A stretch of 64,000 nt of DNA from Tsukamurella sp. 1534. Its GTDB lineage: Bacteria; Actinomycetota; Actinomycetes; Mycobacteriales; Mycobacteriaceae. A model generated the notes under the pieces. That model searched no databases. It saw only the letters and a list, made by a program, of their open reading frames with translations, and was not told where the DNA came from. Position numbers and translations under genes: made by a program. Positions 19,028 through 27,615 of this stretch are shown here, piece after piece (the first letter of the stretch is position 1; each line of letters starts with the position of its first letter). The DNA lies in contig NZ_HE997626.1 in NCBI RefSeq assembly GCF_000312385.1, positions 1,898,718 through 1,962,717 on the forward strand. The letters run 5' to 3'.

Positions 19028-20649
19028 CCGGCTATTTCCCGACCGAGTTCGCCGAACGCTATCGCGCGCTGGGCTACTGGACCGGCGAGACCTTCGCCGC
19101 GTTCCTGCCCGAGGCCGCGCGCCGGTTCGGCGACGCCGAGGCGCTCGTGGGTGAGGACCACCGCGGCGCACCCTCGCGGATGACCTACCGGGAACTGGAC
19201 CGCGCGGCCGCGGTCGCCGCGGCGGGCTTGCGGGACAACGGGATCGGTGCGGGGGAGCGCGTCGTGCTGCAGCTGCCGAACACCGTCGAATACGTGACCG
19301 TGCTGTTCGGCCTGTTCCGGATCGGAGCCGTGCCCGTGTTCGCGTTGCCGGCGCACCGCCGCAGCGAGCTGGTGCACTTCGCGCGTATGTCCGGGGCGAA
19401 GGCACTGGTGACCGCCGCGGAGATCGCGCGGTTCGACCACCGCGCGCTGGCGCAGGGCGTCGCCGCCGAGATCGGGGGCGTGGCCGTGTTCGTGGTCGAC
19501 GACGAGCCCTTCGTGGACGGCGACGACACCGAGCCCGCAGTGGTCGCACCGGAATCCCTGGCGTTCCTGCAGCTCTCGGGCGGCACCACGGGCGTGCCCA
19601 AGCTGATCCCGCGCACCCACGCCGACTACCTGTACTCGGTCCGCGAGTCCGCGCGGATCTGCGGGCTGGGCCCCGGCACCCGCTTCCTGGTGGTGCTTCC
19701 CGCGGCGCACAACTTCCCGATGAGCTCGCCCGGCATCCTGGGCGTGCTGTGGGCGGGCGGCACCGTGGTGCTGGGCACGGACCCCGCCCCGCACAAGGCC
19801 TTCCCGCTGATCGAGGCGGAGCGGGTCACGATGACCTCCCTCGTGCCGCCGCTCGCGATGCTGTGGCTGCAGGCCCGTCCCGGCTCCTCCGCCGATCTCT
19901 CCAGCCTGGCGCTGCTGCAGGTGGGCGGCGCGAAGTTCCCCGCCGAGGCCGCCCGGCGCGTGGAGCCCGAGCTGGGCTGCCGGCTGCAGCAGGTGTTCGG
20001 CATGGCCGAGGGACTGGTCAACTACACCCGCGACGACGACCCCGAGGATCTCGTCCTCGGGACGCAGGGGCGCCCCATCTCGCCGGACGACGAGGTCCGC
20101 GTCCTCGACGACGACGGTGCGCCCGTCCCCGACGGAGAACCCGGTCACCTCTGGACGCGGGGCCCGTACACGATCCGCGGCTACTTGGGCGGCGTGGACG
20201 CAGCCTCGTTCGACGCCGAGGGCTACTACCGCACCGGTGACATCGTGCGCCGGCTGCCGTCGGGCCACCTCGTGGTCGAGGGGCGCGCGAAGGACCAGAT
20301 CAACCGCGGTGGCGAGAAGATCGCCGCCGAGGAGGTGGAGAACCACCTCGTCGCGCATCCCGCGGTGATCGACGCCGCGGTGGTGGCCGTCGCCGACGAG
20401 TTCCTGGGGGAGCGGACCTGCGCGGTGATCCTGGTGGCGCCCGGCGAGGTCGCGGAGCCCCCGCGCCCCACCGCCCCGGAGCTGAAGAAGTTCGTCCGCG
20501 AGCGCGGCGTGGCCGAGTACAAGGTGCCGGACCGGGTCGAGCTCGTCGAGAGGTTCCCGACCACGGGAGTCGGGAAGATCAGTCGCCGCGAGTTGCGGCG
20601 CGCCCTGGCGGAACTCGTCGCCGGGCGGAACAACGAGGAGAAGCGGTGA
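19024..20649 (+). CDS. entE: 2,3-dihydroxybenzoate-AMP ligase
   Basis: A 541-residue stand-alone adenylation enzyme that activates DHB with ATP and loads it on an aryl carrier protein. The phosphate-binding loop is LQLSGGTTGVPKLIPRTH near residue 180, and the C-terminal lysine region is GKISRRELRR. The aryl pocket reads AHNFPMSSPGILG. From the DhbE structure, Ser in this position favours 2,3-dihydroxybenzoate, while salicylate enzymes such as YbtE and MbtA have Cys, so DHB is the likely substrate. It overlaps entA and entB by 4 bp each. No carrier domain is present in the adjacent EntB; the stand-alone carrier at 1200-1436 is the probable partner. Confidence 0.95.
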   Translation: MTGYFPTEFAERYRALGYWTGETFAAFLPEAARRFGDAEALVGEDHRGAPSRMTYRELDRAAAVAAAGLRDNGIGAGERVVLQLPNTVEYVTVLFGLFRIGAVPVFALPAHRRSELVHFARMSGAKALVTAAEIARFDHRALAQGVAAEIGGVAVFVVDDEPFVDGDDTEPAVVAPESLAFLQLSGGTTGVPKLIPRTHADYLYSVRESARICGLGPGTRFLVVLPAAHNFPMSSPGILGVLWAGGTVVLGTDPAPHKAFPLIEAERVTMTSLVPPLAMLWLQARPGSSADLSSLALLQVGGAKFPAEAARRVEPELGCRLQQVFGMAEGLVNYTRDDDPEDLVLGTQGRPISPDDEVRVLDDDGAPVPDGEPGHLWTRGPYTIRGYLGGVDAASFDAEGYYRTGDIVRRLPSGHLVVEGRAKDQINRGGEKIAAEEVENHLVAHPAVIDAAVVAVADEFLGERTCAVILVAPGEVAEPPRPTAPELKKFVRERGVAEYKVPDRVELVERFPTTGVGKISRRELRRALAELVAGRNNEEKR

Positions 20650-21269
20650 GCCTGCCCAAGAGCGTCGTCTACGACCTCCCCGAGAACGAATGCCCGGACA
20701 CGGTCGACTGGACCGTGGACCCGGCGCGCGCGGTGCTGCTGATCCACGACATGCAGGAACACTTCGTGGGGCCCTTCGACCGGGACCGCGAGCCGCTGCG
20801 CACCGTCGTTCCGAACATCGCGGGCCTGCGCGCCGACGCCCGCGCCGCCGGCGTGCCCGTGGTGTACACGGCGCAGCCCGGCGACCAGGACCCCGAGGAA
20901 CGCGCCCTGCTCACCGATTTCTGGGGCCCCGGCCTCAAGACGGCGAACGAGGAGATCATCGCCGAGCTCACCCCGGCGGACGACGACGTGCTGCTCACCA
21001 AGTGGCGCTACAGCGCCTTCGCCAAATCCGACCTCGCCGAGCGGATGCAGGCCTGGGGCCGCGACCAGCTGATCATCGCGGGCATCTACGCCCACATCGG
21101 GATCATGACCACCGCGCTCGACGCGTTCATGCGCGACGTGCAGCCCTACGTGGTGCGGGACGCCGTGGCCGACTTCTCCGCGGCGGATCACGCCCGCGCT
21201 CTCGAGTACGTCGCGTCGCGATGCGGCAGAGTGGAGAGTACGGACGGGGTTCGGGAGGCACTGCGATGA
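20646..21269 (+). CDS. entB: Isochorismatase (EntB without carrier domain)
   Basis: A 207-residue isochorismatase that hydrolyses isochorismate to 2,3-dihydro-2,3-dihydroxybenzoate and pyruvate. Features are VLLIHDMQEHFVGPF near residue 31, the lysine region LLTKWRYSAFAKSDL near 115, and AGIYAHIGIMTTALDAFMRD near 140, matching the EntB active region. Enterobacterial EntB is about 285 residues with a C-terminal aryl carrier domain; here the protein stops after the isochorismatase domain. The carrier is encoded separately at 1200-1436. The GTG start overlaps the entE stop and its own stop overlaps the entC start. Confidence 0.93.
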   Translation: MSLPKSVVYDLPENECPDTVDWTVDPARAVLLIHDMQEHFVGPFDRDREPLRTVVPNIAGLRADARAAGVPVVYTAQPGDQDPEERALLTDFWGPGLKTANEEIIAELTPADDDVLLTKWRYSAFAKSDLAERMQAWGRDQLIIAGIYAHIGIMTTALDAFMRDVQPYVVRDAVADFSAADHARALEYVASRCGRVESTDGVREALR

Positions 21270-22381
21270 CGGCGACGACGCGCTCGGAGGGCGACTATCC
21301 GCACTTCGTGCTGGCCGCCGGCGGCGAACGGGTGGCCGCCTCGGGGGCGCGCGCCACGTTCACCGATCCCCACGAGGCCGCCGACGCCGTGCGCGCCGGC
21401 CGGGTGGACGCCGTCGTCGGGGCCCTGCCCTTCGACCTGCGGGACCCCGCCGCGCTGACCGCGCCCGAGACCTTCGGCACCGTCGCCGGCCTGGGGGCTC
21501 CCGCGGCGCTGCCCACGCTGACCCGCACCGCCGAGCACCCCGCGCCCGCCGAGCACGTCGACCGGGTACGGCGCGCCGTCGCGCGGATCGAAACCGGCGG
21601 CGACCTGCGCAAGGTGGTCCTCGCCCGCGCCGTCGACTTCGCCGCGTCGGCCCCCGTCGATCCGTGCTCCGTGGCCGCCGCACTCGAGCGCCGCGACCCC
21701 GCGGGCAACGCGTTCGCCCTCCTGCTGGACGCGGCGGGGGAGGCCCACCGCGGCCGGGCCCTGGTGGGCTCCACCCCCGAGATCCTCGTGCGCCGCGACG
21801 GCGACGTGGTCTCCTGCCACCCGTTCGCGGGCACCGCCTCCTCGCCCGAGGGGCTGATGGACTCGGCCAAGGACCGCGAGGAGCACGCGTACGTGGTCGA
21901 CGAGATCGCCGCGGCGCTCGCGCCGCTGTGCTCGGAGCTGGACGTGCCCGGCGCACCGTCGGTCACCCGGGCGGGCGAGGTGTGGCACCTGGGCACCGCG
22001 ATCTCCGGGCGCCTCAAGGCGCCGTCGACCACCGCCCTGGACCTGGCCCTGGCGCTGCACCCGACCCCCGCGGTCTGCGGCTTCCCGCGCGCCGCGGCCG
22101 CCGCCGCGATCGCCGACCTCGAGGGCCGCTCCCGCGGCTTCTACGCGGGCGCGATCGGGTGGACGAACGCCGCGGGCGACGGGCACTGGCGGGTGGCCAT
22201 CCGCTGCGCGGAGGTCGCCGCCGACCGGATGTCGCTGCGCGCCTTCGCCGGAGGCGGCATCGTGGGCGCCTCCGATCCGCACGCCGAGCTCGACGAGACC
22301 GTCAACAAGCTGCGTACGGTTCTGGGGCCGTTCGCGATCGCCCAGCCCGCCGGGCAGGCGGTCGCGGGCCGGGCGCGCTGA
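21266..22381 (+). CDS. entC: Isochorismate synthase
   Basis: A 371-residue chorismate-binding enzyme that converts chorismate to isochorismate, the entry to DHB synthesis. Family features are GGDLRKVVLARAVDF near residue 113, VGSTPEILVRRDGDVVSCHPFAGT near 170, DREEHAYVVDEI, LHPTPAVCGFPR near 270 and the metal-binding C-terminal region FAGGGIVGASDP. It is the last gene of the nine-gene operon. The ATG overlaps the entB stop. A hairpin lies over and just past its stop codon. Confidence 0.94.
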   Translation: MTATTRSEGDYPHFVLAAGGERVAASGARATFTDPHEAADAVRAGRVDAVVGALPFDLRDPAALTAPETFGTVAGLGAPAALPTLTRTAEHPAPAEHVDRVRRAVARIETGGDLRKVVLARAVDFAASAPVDPCSVAAALERRDPAGNAFALLLDAAGEAHRGRALVGSTPEILVRRDGDVVSCHPFAGTASSPEGLMDSAKDREEHAYVVDEIAAALAPLCSELDVPGAPSVTRAGEVWHLGTAISGRLKAPSTTALDLALALHPTPAVCGFPRAAAAAAIADLEGRSRGFYAGAIGWTNAAGDGHWRVAIRCAEVAADRMSLRAFAGGGIVGASDPHAELDETVNKLRTVLGPFAIAQPAGQAVAGRAR

Positions 22382-22405
22382 CCCGGGCGCTGTCCCGGGG
22401 CGCGC
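22373..22405. terminator. Hairpin between convergent entC and tetR
   Basis: GCGCGC (22373-22378) pairs with GCGCGC (22400-22405), and inside it CCCGGG (22382-22387) pairs with CCCGGG (22394-22399). The entC stop is bulged out between the stem halves. It lies exactly between two converging genes and has no T-run. Confidence 0.55.
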
Positions 22406-23056
22406 TCAGGCGCCGTAGAAGGCGCGGCAGATGGCCCTGCCGTAGAACTCGCCGATCCGCTCCGAATCGCCGCGCCACTCGGGTCCGGCGTCGTCCGGGC
22501 GGTCCGCCAGCATGGTGCGCACCGCGGCCTCGCAGGCGGAGACGAACAGCTCCATGAGCATCGGCAGCTTCGCCTCCAGCCCCTGCATGTCCCACCAGCG
22601 GGTGAGGGCCGGGCGGATCCACTCCTCGGCCTGCTTCGCGAGGGTGGCGCGGGCCTCGCGAACGCGGTGCACCACTTCGGGATCGGTGACGCCCGAGAAC
22701 AGCAGCTGCCAGGTGTCGGCGCGCTCGTTCACGGCGGCCAGGAGGTTCTGGAAGCCGATCACGAAGGCGCGCTCGGGATCCTCGCCGTGCGCGTTGTGCA
22801 GTGCCGCGAGGACGTACGTCATCATCCGCTCGGTCTCGCGGTCCAGCAGCTCGGTGATGAGCGCGACGCGATCCGGATAGCAGGAGTAGATCACGGGGCG
22901 GGTGACCTGCAGCCGGTCGGCGACGGTGCCGATCGTGACGGCGCTGAGGCCGTCGCGGGCGGCGATCTCGAGCGCGGCGTCGAGAACCTGCGGGCGGCGG
23001 CGCTCGGGGCCGAGGTGTTCGGCGCGGCGGCGGCCGCGGGTTCGGGTGGTAGGCAT
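22406..23056 (-). CDS. TetR-family transcriptional regulator
   Basis: A 216-residue TetR-type repressor. The N-terminal helix-turn-helix covers about residues 22-65: LDAALEIAARDGLSAVTIG, then VADRLQVTRPVIYSCYPDR. The C-terminal ligand domain is of no clear subfamily. ATG 23056 is preferred over a GTG three codons upstream because TAAAGT lies 7 nt before it, matching the leaderless promoter pattern common here. It converges with entC, so there is no direct sign that it controls the siderophore operon, which has iron boxes instead. Its target is unknown. Confidence 0.85.
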   Translation of the reverse strand: MPTTRTRGRRRAEHLGPERRRPQVLDAALEIAARDGLSAVTIGTVADRLQVTRPVIYSCYPDRVALITELLDRETERMMTYVLAALHNAHGEDPERAFVIGFQNLLAAVNERADTWQLLFSGVTDPEVVHRVREARATLAKQAEEWIRPALTRWWDMQGLEAKLPMLMELFVSACEAAVRTMLADRPDDAGPEWRGDSERIGEFYGRAICRAFYGA

Positions 23057-23141
23057 CGTCGCCACTTTACGCCGGGGCGGGACGTCTCGCGTTCACGCAT
23101 AGTTCACCGCCCGGACCCCGCTCGCACTTACGCTTCGTCGC

Positions 23142-24080
23142 GTGATGGATCTCGATCTTCCCGTGGGCATCGACCTCAGCGCGGTCAGCGGGCGCGAAGC
23201 GCTGCAGCAGATCGTCGACCTGAGGGCGACCGAGGGCTTCTCGGTCAACGACGACGATGACGACGACCCGGTGCTGCTCACGCCGGAGCGGCACGTCGTG
23301 GACACGTGGCGCGAGGGATACCCCTACGCGGAGCGGATGCGGCGCTCGGAGTACGAGCGCGACAAGCGCCTGCTGCAGATCGAGCTGCTCAAGCTGCAGC
23401 GCTGGGTCAAGGACACCGGGCAGCGGCTGATCATCGTGTTCGAGGGCCGCGACGCCGCCGGCAAGGGCGGCACCATCAAGCGCTTCACCGAGCACATGAA
23501 CCCCCGCGGCGCCCGCGTCGTGGCGCTCGTGAAGCCCACCGAGCGGGAGGCGGGCGAGTGGTACTTCCAGCGCTACATCGACCACTTCCCGACCAACGGC
23601 GAGATCGTCCTGTTCGACCGCTCCTGGTACAACCGCGGCGGCGTCGAGCGGGTGATGGGCTTCTGCTCGGAGGAGCAGCACGAGCGCTGGGAGCACCAGG
23701 TGCCCCTGTTCGAGAAGATGCTCGTCGAGGACGGCATCGTGCTCACCAAGTTCTGGTTCTCCGTGACCCAGCTGGAGCAGCGCACGCGCTTCGCGATCCG
23801 GCAGATCGACCCGGTGCGGCAGTGGAAACTCTCGCCGATGGACCTCGCCTCGCTGGACAAGTGGGACGACTACACGGCCGCGAAGGAGGAGGTGTTCGCC
23901 GCCACGGACACCGATTACGCGCCGTGGACCGTGGTGAAGAGCAACGACAAGAAGCGCGCCCGGCTCAACGCGATGCGTTACATCCTCAGCAAGTTCGATT
24001 ACGACAACAAGGACCACGAGGTGGTCGGGGTGCCGGACCCGCTGATCGTCGGGCGTGGCAAGGACCTGATCAGCGACTGA
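23142..24080 (+). CDS. ppk2: Polyphosphate kinase 2 (PPK2)
   Basis: A 312-residue PPK2-family kinase that moves phosphate between polyphosphate and nucleotides. The Walker A-like loop FEGRDAAGKGGTIKRF is near residue 105, the lid/catalytic motif FDRSWYNRGGVERVMGF near 160, and PVRQWKLSPMDLAS near 225. These resemble class I one-domain PPK2 enzymes. A run of six Asp occurs near residue 32. The GTG start has TACGCT exactly 7 nt upstream, suggesting a leaderless mRNA. A second, different PPK2 is at 44278-45132. After the stop, the words CGGTGCCGGAGCGATCGA and CGGTGCCGGGAGCGGAGCGA follow each other as an imperfect tandem repeat. Confidence 0.92.
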   Translation: MMDLDLPVGIDLSAVSGREALQQIVDLRATEGFSVNDDDDDDPVLLTPERHVVDTWREGYPYAERMRRSEYERDKRLLQIELLKLQRWVKDTGQRLIIVFEGRDAAGKGGTIKRFTEHMNPRGARVVALVKPTEREAGEWYFQRYIDHFPTNGEIVLFDRSWYNRGGVERVMGFCSEEQHERWEHQVPLFEKMLVEDGIVLTKFWFSVTQLEQRTRFAIRQIDPVRQWKLSPMDLASLDKWDDYTAAKEEVFAATDTDYAPWTVVKSNDKKRARLNAMRYILSKFDYDNKDHEVVGVPDPLIVGRGKDLISD

Positions 24081-24150
24081 CGGTGCCGGAGCGATCGACG
24101 GTGCCGGGAGCGGAGCGAGTGGGTCGGGATCGTCGAGTAGCGTTGTCGCC

Positions 24151-25017
24151 GTGCGTTCACTGACGGCCTTCCTCCTCGTTCTCGTCGCCATCGGCGCGAC
24201 GTTCGTGGCGGTCCCCGCCAACTGGGCGAACCGGCACGTCGTCGACCGGGCGCAGTTCATGCAGCTCATGGAGCCCCTCGGGCGCGACCAGGGCGTACAG
24301 GATGCGATGGCGCAGGAGATCTCCCAGCAGGTGCAGCGGCTGCTCACCGAGCAGGGCGACGCGCGGCCGCCGCTGGACGCGATCACTCCGTACGTCTCCA
24401 GCTACACCCACGGCCCGCAGTTCCCGGGGGCGTTCACCGAGGCCATCGGGCAGGTGCACACCTGGCTGCTGGTCCGGCCCACCGCGGAACAGCGGCTGCG
24501 CGGCGCCACCACCGCGGAGATCGACCTGGCGCCGATGATCCGTGACGTGGCCGCCGCCAACAACGTCAAGGTCGACGTCCCGGAGCGGGTGACCATCGAC
24601 CTCTCCGGCACCGGCGCCAACCGCGACCTGTTCCGTGCGGGCCGGTACGCGAGCGTCGCCGACGGCATCAGCACGGCCGCCTGGGCGGCGCCGCTGATCG
24701 CCGTCGTGTCCGCGCTACTGGCGCTGCTGGCCGCGCACCGTCGCGGGTTCATGCTGTTCTACCTGGGGCTCGGGGTCGCGGTCGCGGCCGGCGTCACGTG
24801 GATGCTGTGCGTCGTTGCCCCGTCGTACGTGACGGGCCGGGGCGGCACCGGCGGCCTCAGCCCGACGGTGCTCGACGCGGCCGTCGCGCAGGTCACCCAG
24901 AGTCTCAACCCGTGGATCGCGACCGAGGCCGCGGTCGGCGGCGCGCTCGCGCTCATCGGGCTGATCTTCGGGGGCCTCGGCGCCGTCGCCGCGCGGCGCG
25001 CGGAGCAGCGCTGGTGA
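24151..25017 (+). CDS. Predicted membrane protein of unknown function
   Basis: A 288-residue protein I do not recognise. It begins with a hydrophobic segment (residues 5-22) that is a signal anchor, followed by an outside domain of about 150 residues with acidic and Gln-rich helices. Three hydrophobic segments follow near 175-195, 205-225 and 260-280. The layout, one N-terminal anchor plus three C-terminal segments around an exported domain, is common for actinobacterial envelope proteins. The GTG start has TAGCGT 7 nt upstream. Its stop overlaps the GTG of the following hydrolase, so the two are co-expressed. Confidence 0.8.
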   Translation: MRSLTAFLLVLVAIGATFVAVPANWANRHVVDRAQFMQLMEPLGRDQGVQDAMAQEISQQVQRLLTEQGDARPPLDAITPYVSSYTHGPQFPGAFTEAIGQVHTWLLVRPTAEQRLRGATTAEIDLAPMIRDVAAANNVKVDVPERVTIDLSGTGANRDLFRAGRYASVADGISTAAWAAPLIAVVSALLALLAAHRRGFMLFYLGLGVAVAAGVTWMLCVVAPSYVTGRGGTGGLSPTVLDAAVAQVTQSLNPWIATEAAVGGALALIGLIFGGLGAVAARRAEQRW

Positions 25018-25853
25018 CCACGCCCGCCTCCGCGGGCCGGCGGCCCACCGTCGCCACGCTGACCTACAAGGACGGGACCACGAACCCCGTCCGCATCTTC
25101 CGCGGACCCGACCCCGCGGCGCCGTGCTTCCTGCTGTGGCCCGGCGTCAACGTGCCCGCGGGCTACTTCGACGACATGGGGCGCGCCCTCGTCGACGCCG
25201 GTTTCAACGCCGTCGCGTCCGAGCTGCGCGGTCAGGGCGACTCCCGGCCGCGCGGTGCCGGCGGCGCGCACGGGTTCCAGGACGTGGTGGTCGAGGACTA
25301 CCCCGCGGTCTCCGCCCTGGTGCGGCAGAAGTTCCCCTCCGCGCCGCGGATCCTGGTGGGCCACAGCCTCGGTGGGCTGATGGGCGTCATGTACGCGGCC
25401 CGCGCGCGGCGCAACCTCGCGGGGGTCGCGCTGATCGCGTGCGGCACCGGCTACTACAAACTCGACGGGCTCGGCGGCGCGGCGCGGCGCATCGGGACGT
25501 CGGTGGCCGCGCGCGCCTCGGCCCGACGGGGCCACTGGTCCGGCCCGGACGGGCTCGGCGAGGTGCCCAAGGGCATCGTCCGCGACTTCGACCACCTGGT
25601 GCAGACGGGCGACTTCAACGTGGACGGCGCCGACATCGACTACGAGGCGCGGATCGCCGCCACCCGCACGCCGGTGCTCACCATCGCGATCGGGGGCGAC
25701 CAGATGGTGAGCGACCGGCAGTCGCGGTACGTGGGGGAGAAGTTCCCGTCGCACGCGCACGTCCGGATCCCCGGGGAGCTCGGCCACAACCAGTGGGTCC
25801 TCTCGCCCGAGTCCGTGGTGCCCACCCTGTCGGAGTGGGCGTCCGGGCTCTGA
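25014..25853 (+). CDS. Alpha/beta hydrolase (serine hydrolase)
   Basis: A 279-residue cytosolic alpha/beta hydrolase. The oxyanion region is CFLLWPGVNVPAGYF, the nucleophile elbow ILVGHSLGGLMG lies near residue 120 with Ser as nucleophile, an Asp candidate is in IAIGGDQMVSDRQS, and the His is in GELGHNQWV near residue 255. No signal peptide is seen. The substrate is unknown; the lid-like segment near 145-195 is rich in Arg and Ala. The GTG start overlaps the preceding membrane-protein stop. Directly after the stop lies the word GCACCGTCGGGT, nearly the same as one after the hydrolase stop at 48940. Confidence 0.85.
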   Translation: MTTPASAGRRPTVATLTYKDGTTNPVRIFRGPDPAAPCFLLWPGVNVPAGYFDDMGRALVDAGFNAVASELRGQGDSRPRGAGGAHGFQDVVVEDYPAVSALVRQKFPSAPRILVGHSLGGLMGVMYAARARRNLAGVALIACGTGYYKLDGLGGAARRIGTSVAARASARRGHWSGPDGLGEVPKGIVRDFDHLVQTGDFNVDGADIDYEARIAATRTPVLTIAIGGDQMVSDRQSRYVGEKFPSHAHVRIPGELGHNQWVLSPESVVPTLSEWASGL

Positions 25854-25952
25854 GGCGCACCGTCGGGTCCGTTCCGATCCTCGGTGGGTTGCTGCGGGCC
25901 CCGCACGGCGTGTCGCCGCAGTAACGCACCGAGGCTGCGGACCGAGGCTGCT

Positions 25953-26645
25953 TCAGCCGGCCTGACCGGTGACCAGGACCGGAGTGAAGGCGGGCGAGAG
26001 CCACTTCAGCAGCGCGATCATCGCCTCGCGGCTGATCGCGACGCAGCCGAGCGTCGGGTTGCCGTCGGTGACGTGCAGGAACATCGCGCCGCCCTTGCCC
26101 GGGGTGTGGCTCGGGTTGTTGTCGAAATGCACCGCGTAGTCGTACACCGGGCCGGCGTCGTAGAGGTTCTCGCTCTCCGGGCCGGGGCTCGTGGGCCGGG
26201 TGACCATGCGGTCGTAGGTGGGGGAGTTCACGTTCCCGTCCCACCAGTGCTGGTTCGTCACCGTGGTGTACGGCAGCGCCGTGCCGGGGTTGTCCTGGCG
26301 GCCGAACGCGAGGTCCAGCTTGAAGACGCCGAACGGGGTGCGCGGCACGCCGTCCTTGCCCTCGCCGATGCCCTGCTGCCCGACCTTGCCGGGGATCGGG
26401 CCGTAGACCTTGGTCCAGCCCCGCTCCATCACGGCCCACGCGGACACCTGCACGTCGGTGGAGGACATCGACGGTGCGGCCACTGTGATCACCTCGCGGG
26501 TGCCCGGCACGCCGGCGACCGCGGCGTCGAGGAGCGCCCTGTCGGCGTCCGCGGCCGCGGCCCGGGGAAGCACGATCGAGGAGGCGACGGCCGCAGCGGG
26601 CACCGCGGCGAGCCCCACGAGCATCTGGCGCCTCTTCAGCAACAT
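25953..26645 (-). CDS. Exported L,D-transpeptidase-like (YkuD) protein
   Basis: A 230-residue exported protein. The N-terminus has KRRQMLVGLAAVPAAAVA, a signal peptide with a possible twin-arginine motif, and a cleavage-like PRAAAADA near residue 33. The C-terminal part has the cysteine active-site pattern of YkuD enzymes: MFLHVTDGNPTLGCVAIS near residue 200, giving His, then a Thr-x-Gly-Cys. Such proteins remodel peptidoglycan cross-links or carry related cysteine transacylase activity outside the cell. It is a different subtype from the L,D-transpeptidase at 56879-58072. CATACT is 7 nt before the ATG. Confidence 0.83.
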   Translation of the reverse strand: MLLKRRQMLVGLAAVPAAAVASSIVLPRAAAADADRALLDAAVAGVPGTREVITVAAPSMSSTDVQVSAWAVMERGWTKVYGPIPGKVGQQGIGEGKDGVPRTPFGVFKLDLAFGRQDNPGTALPYTTVTNQHWWDGNVNSPTYDRMVTRPTSPGPESENLYDAGPVYDYAVHFDNNPSHTPGKGGAMFLHVTDGNPTLGCVAISREAMIALLKWLSPAFTPVLVTGQAG

Positions 26646-26673
26646 GCGTCACAGTATGACATGAGCTGGGGTT

Positions 26674-27516
26674 TCACGTGAAGCTGACGCCTCCGTGGCG
26701 GACCACCTCGGCGAACCGCTGTTCCGCTTCCTCGTCGGCGGGGAGGTAGACGGTGAGGAAGGAGCCGTCGAACCGGTCGAGGAGGTAGCGCGCGCTGCTG
26801 AACCTGATCCACCCGATCGGCGGACAGTGGAAGCGGTGCTCGCCGGGGAAGTGGCCGACCTCCTGCGATTCCCACGCCGCCGCGATCACGCGGCTGCTGC
26901 CCGTGATCGCGGTGATGAAGCGCTCCCATTCGGGTTCGCCGACGTGCCGGCCGTACGCATGGCGGACCTGTGTGACCATCGCCGCGAGGTAGTCGGGGTC
27001 GGTGACGGGGTGCCGGGTGTCGGCGGCGCGGCCCATCTTGTAGAGCGCGTTCCGGTCCAGCCCGGTGTTGCCTGCGATGCCCCGGAACACCAGGCGGAAG
27101 CCCTCGCTCGCCGAGATCAGGTCGTACCTCTCGGTGAAGACGGCGGCGGGCGTGGTGCCGAACCGGTCGAGCACCCGCCGGGTGACGGCGTCGATCTCCA
27201 CGACGCCGTCCGCATCGCCGGCGCTCCGGGCGGCGGGCACGCCGGCGACGCGGTAGAGGTAGTCGTGCTCCTCGCCCGTGAGCCGGAACAGCCGCGCGAG
27301 GGCGTCGAGGACCTGCGTGGACACCGAGATCCGCCGCCCCTGTTCGAGCCACGTGTACCAGGTCAGGCCGACACCGGCGAGCGCCGCGACCTCCTCCCGC
27401 CGTAGGCCGGGTACTCGACGGGGCCCGGTTCGGGGAAGGCCGACGGCCTCCGGGGGCAGCGCGTCGCGCCGGGCGCGCAGGAAGGCGCCCAGCTCGCTGC
27501 TCCGTTCGCCACTCAC
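26674..27516 (-). CDS. XRE-family regulator with MmyB-like C-terminal domain
   Basis: A 280-residue regulator. The N-terminal helix-turn-helix spans about residues 5-70 and includes the MmyB-family signature RRVPGLRREEVAALAGVGL, then YTWLEQGRRISVS. The C-terminal domain carries the MmyB ligand-binding pattern, with SPxxF-like stretches near residue 215. It is divergently transcribed from a drug-type MFS transporter, 99 bp away, and probably controls it. The start is GTG. Confidence 0.88.
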   Translation of the reverse strand: MSGERSSELGAFLRARRDALPPEAVGLPRTGPRRVPGLRREEVAALAGVGLTWYTWLEQGRRISVSTQVLDALARLFRLTGEEHDYLYRVAGVPAARSAGDADGVVEIDAVTRRVLDRFGTTPAAVFTERYDLISASEGFRLVFRGIAGNTGLDRNALYKMGRAADTRHPVTDPDYLAAMVTQVRHAYGRHVGEPEWERFITAITGSSRVIAAAWESQEVGHFPGEHRFHCPPIGWIRFSSARYLLDRFDGSFLTVYLPADEEAEQRFAEVVRHGGVSFT

Positions 27517-27615
27517 TCGGACAGCATTCCGCGGATCCCGCGGATTGTCATGGCGTGCGGCCCGGCGCGGGTGGTGGTGGCGGTACCAGGATGATCCGCC
27601 TCCTGGTGCGGCTCC

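Noticed and set aside
22406-23056. TetR as the main regulator of the siderophore operon.
   Set aside because: It converges on entC rather than facing the operon promoter, and all three promoter regions carry iron boxes instead.
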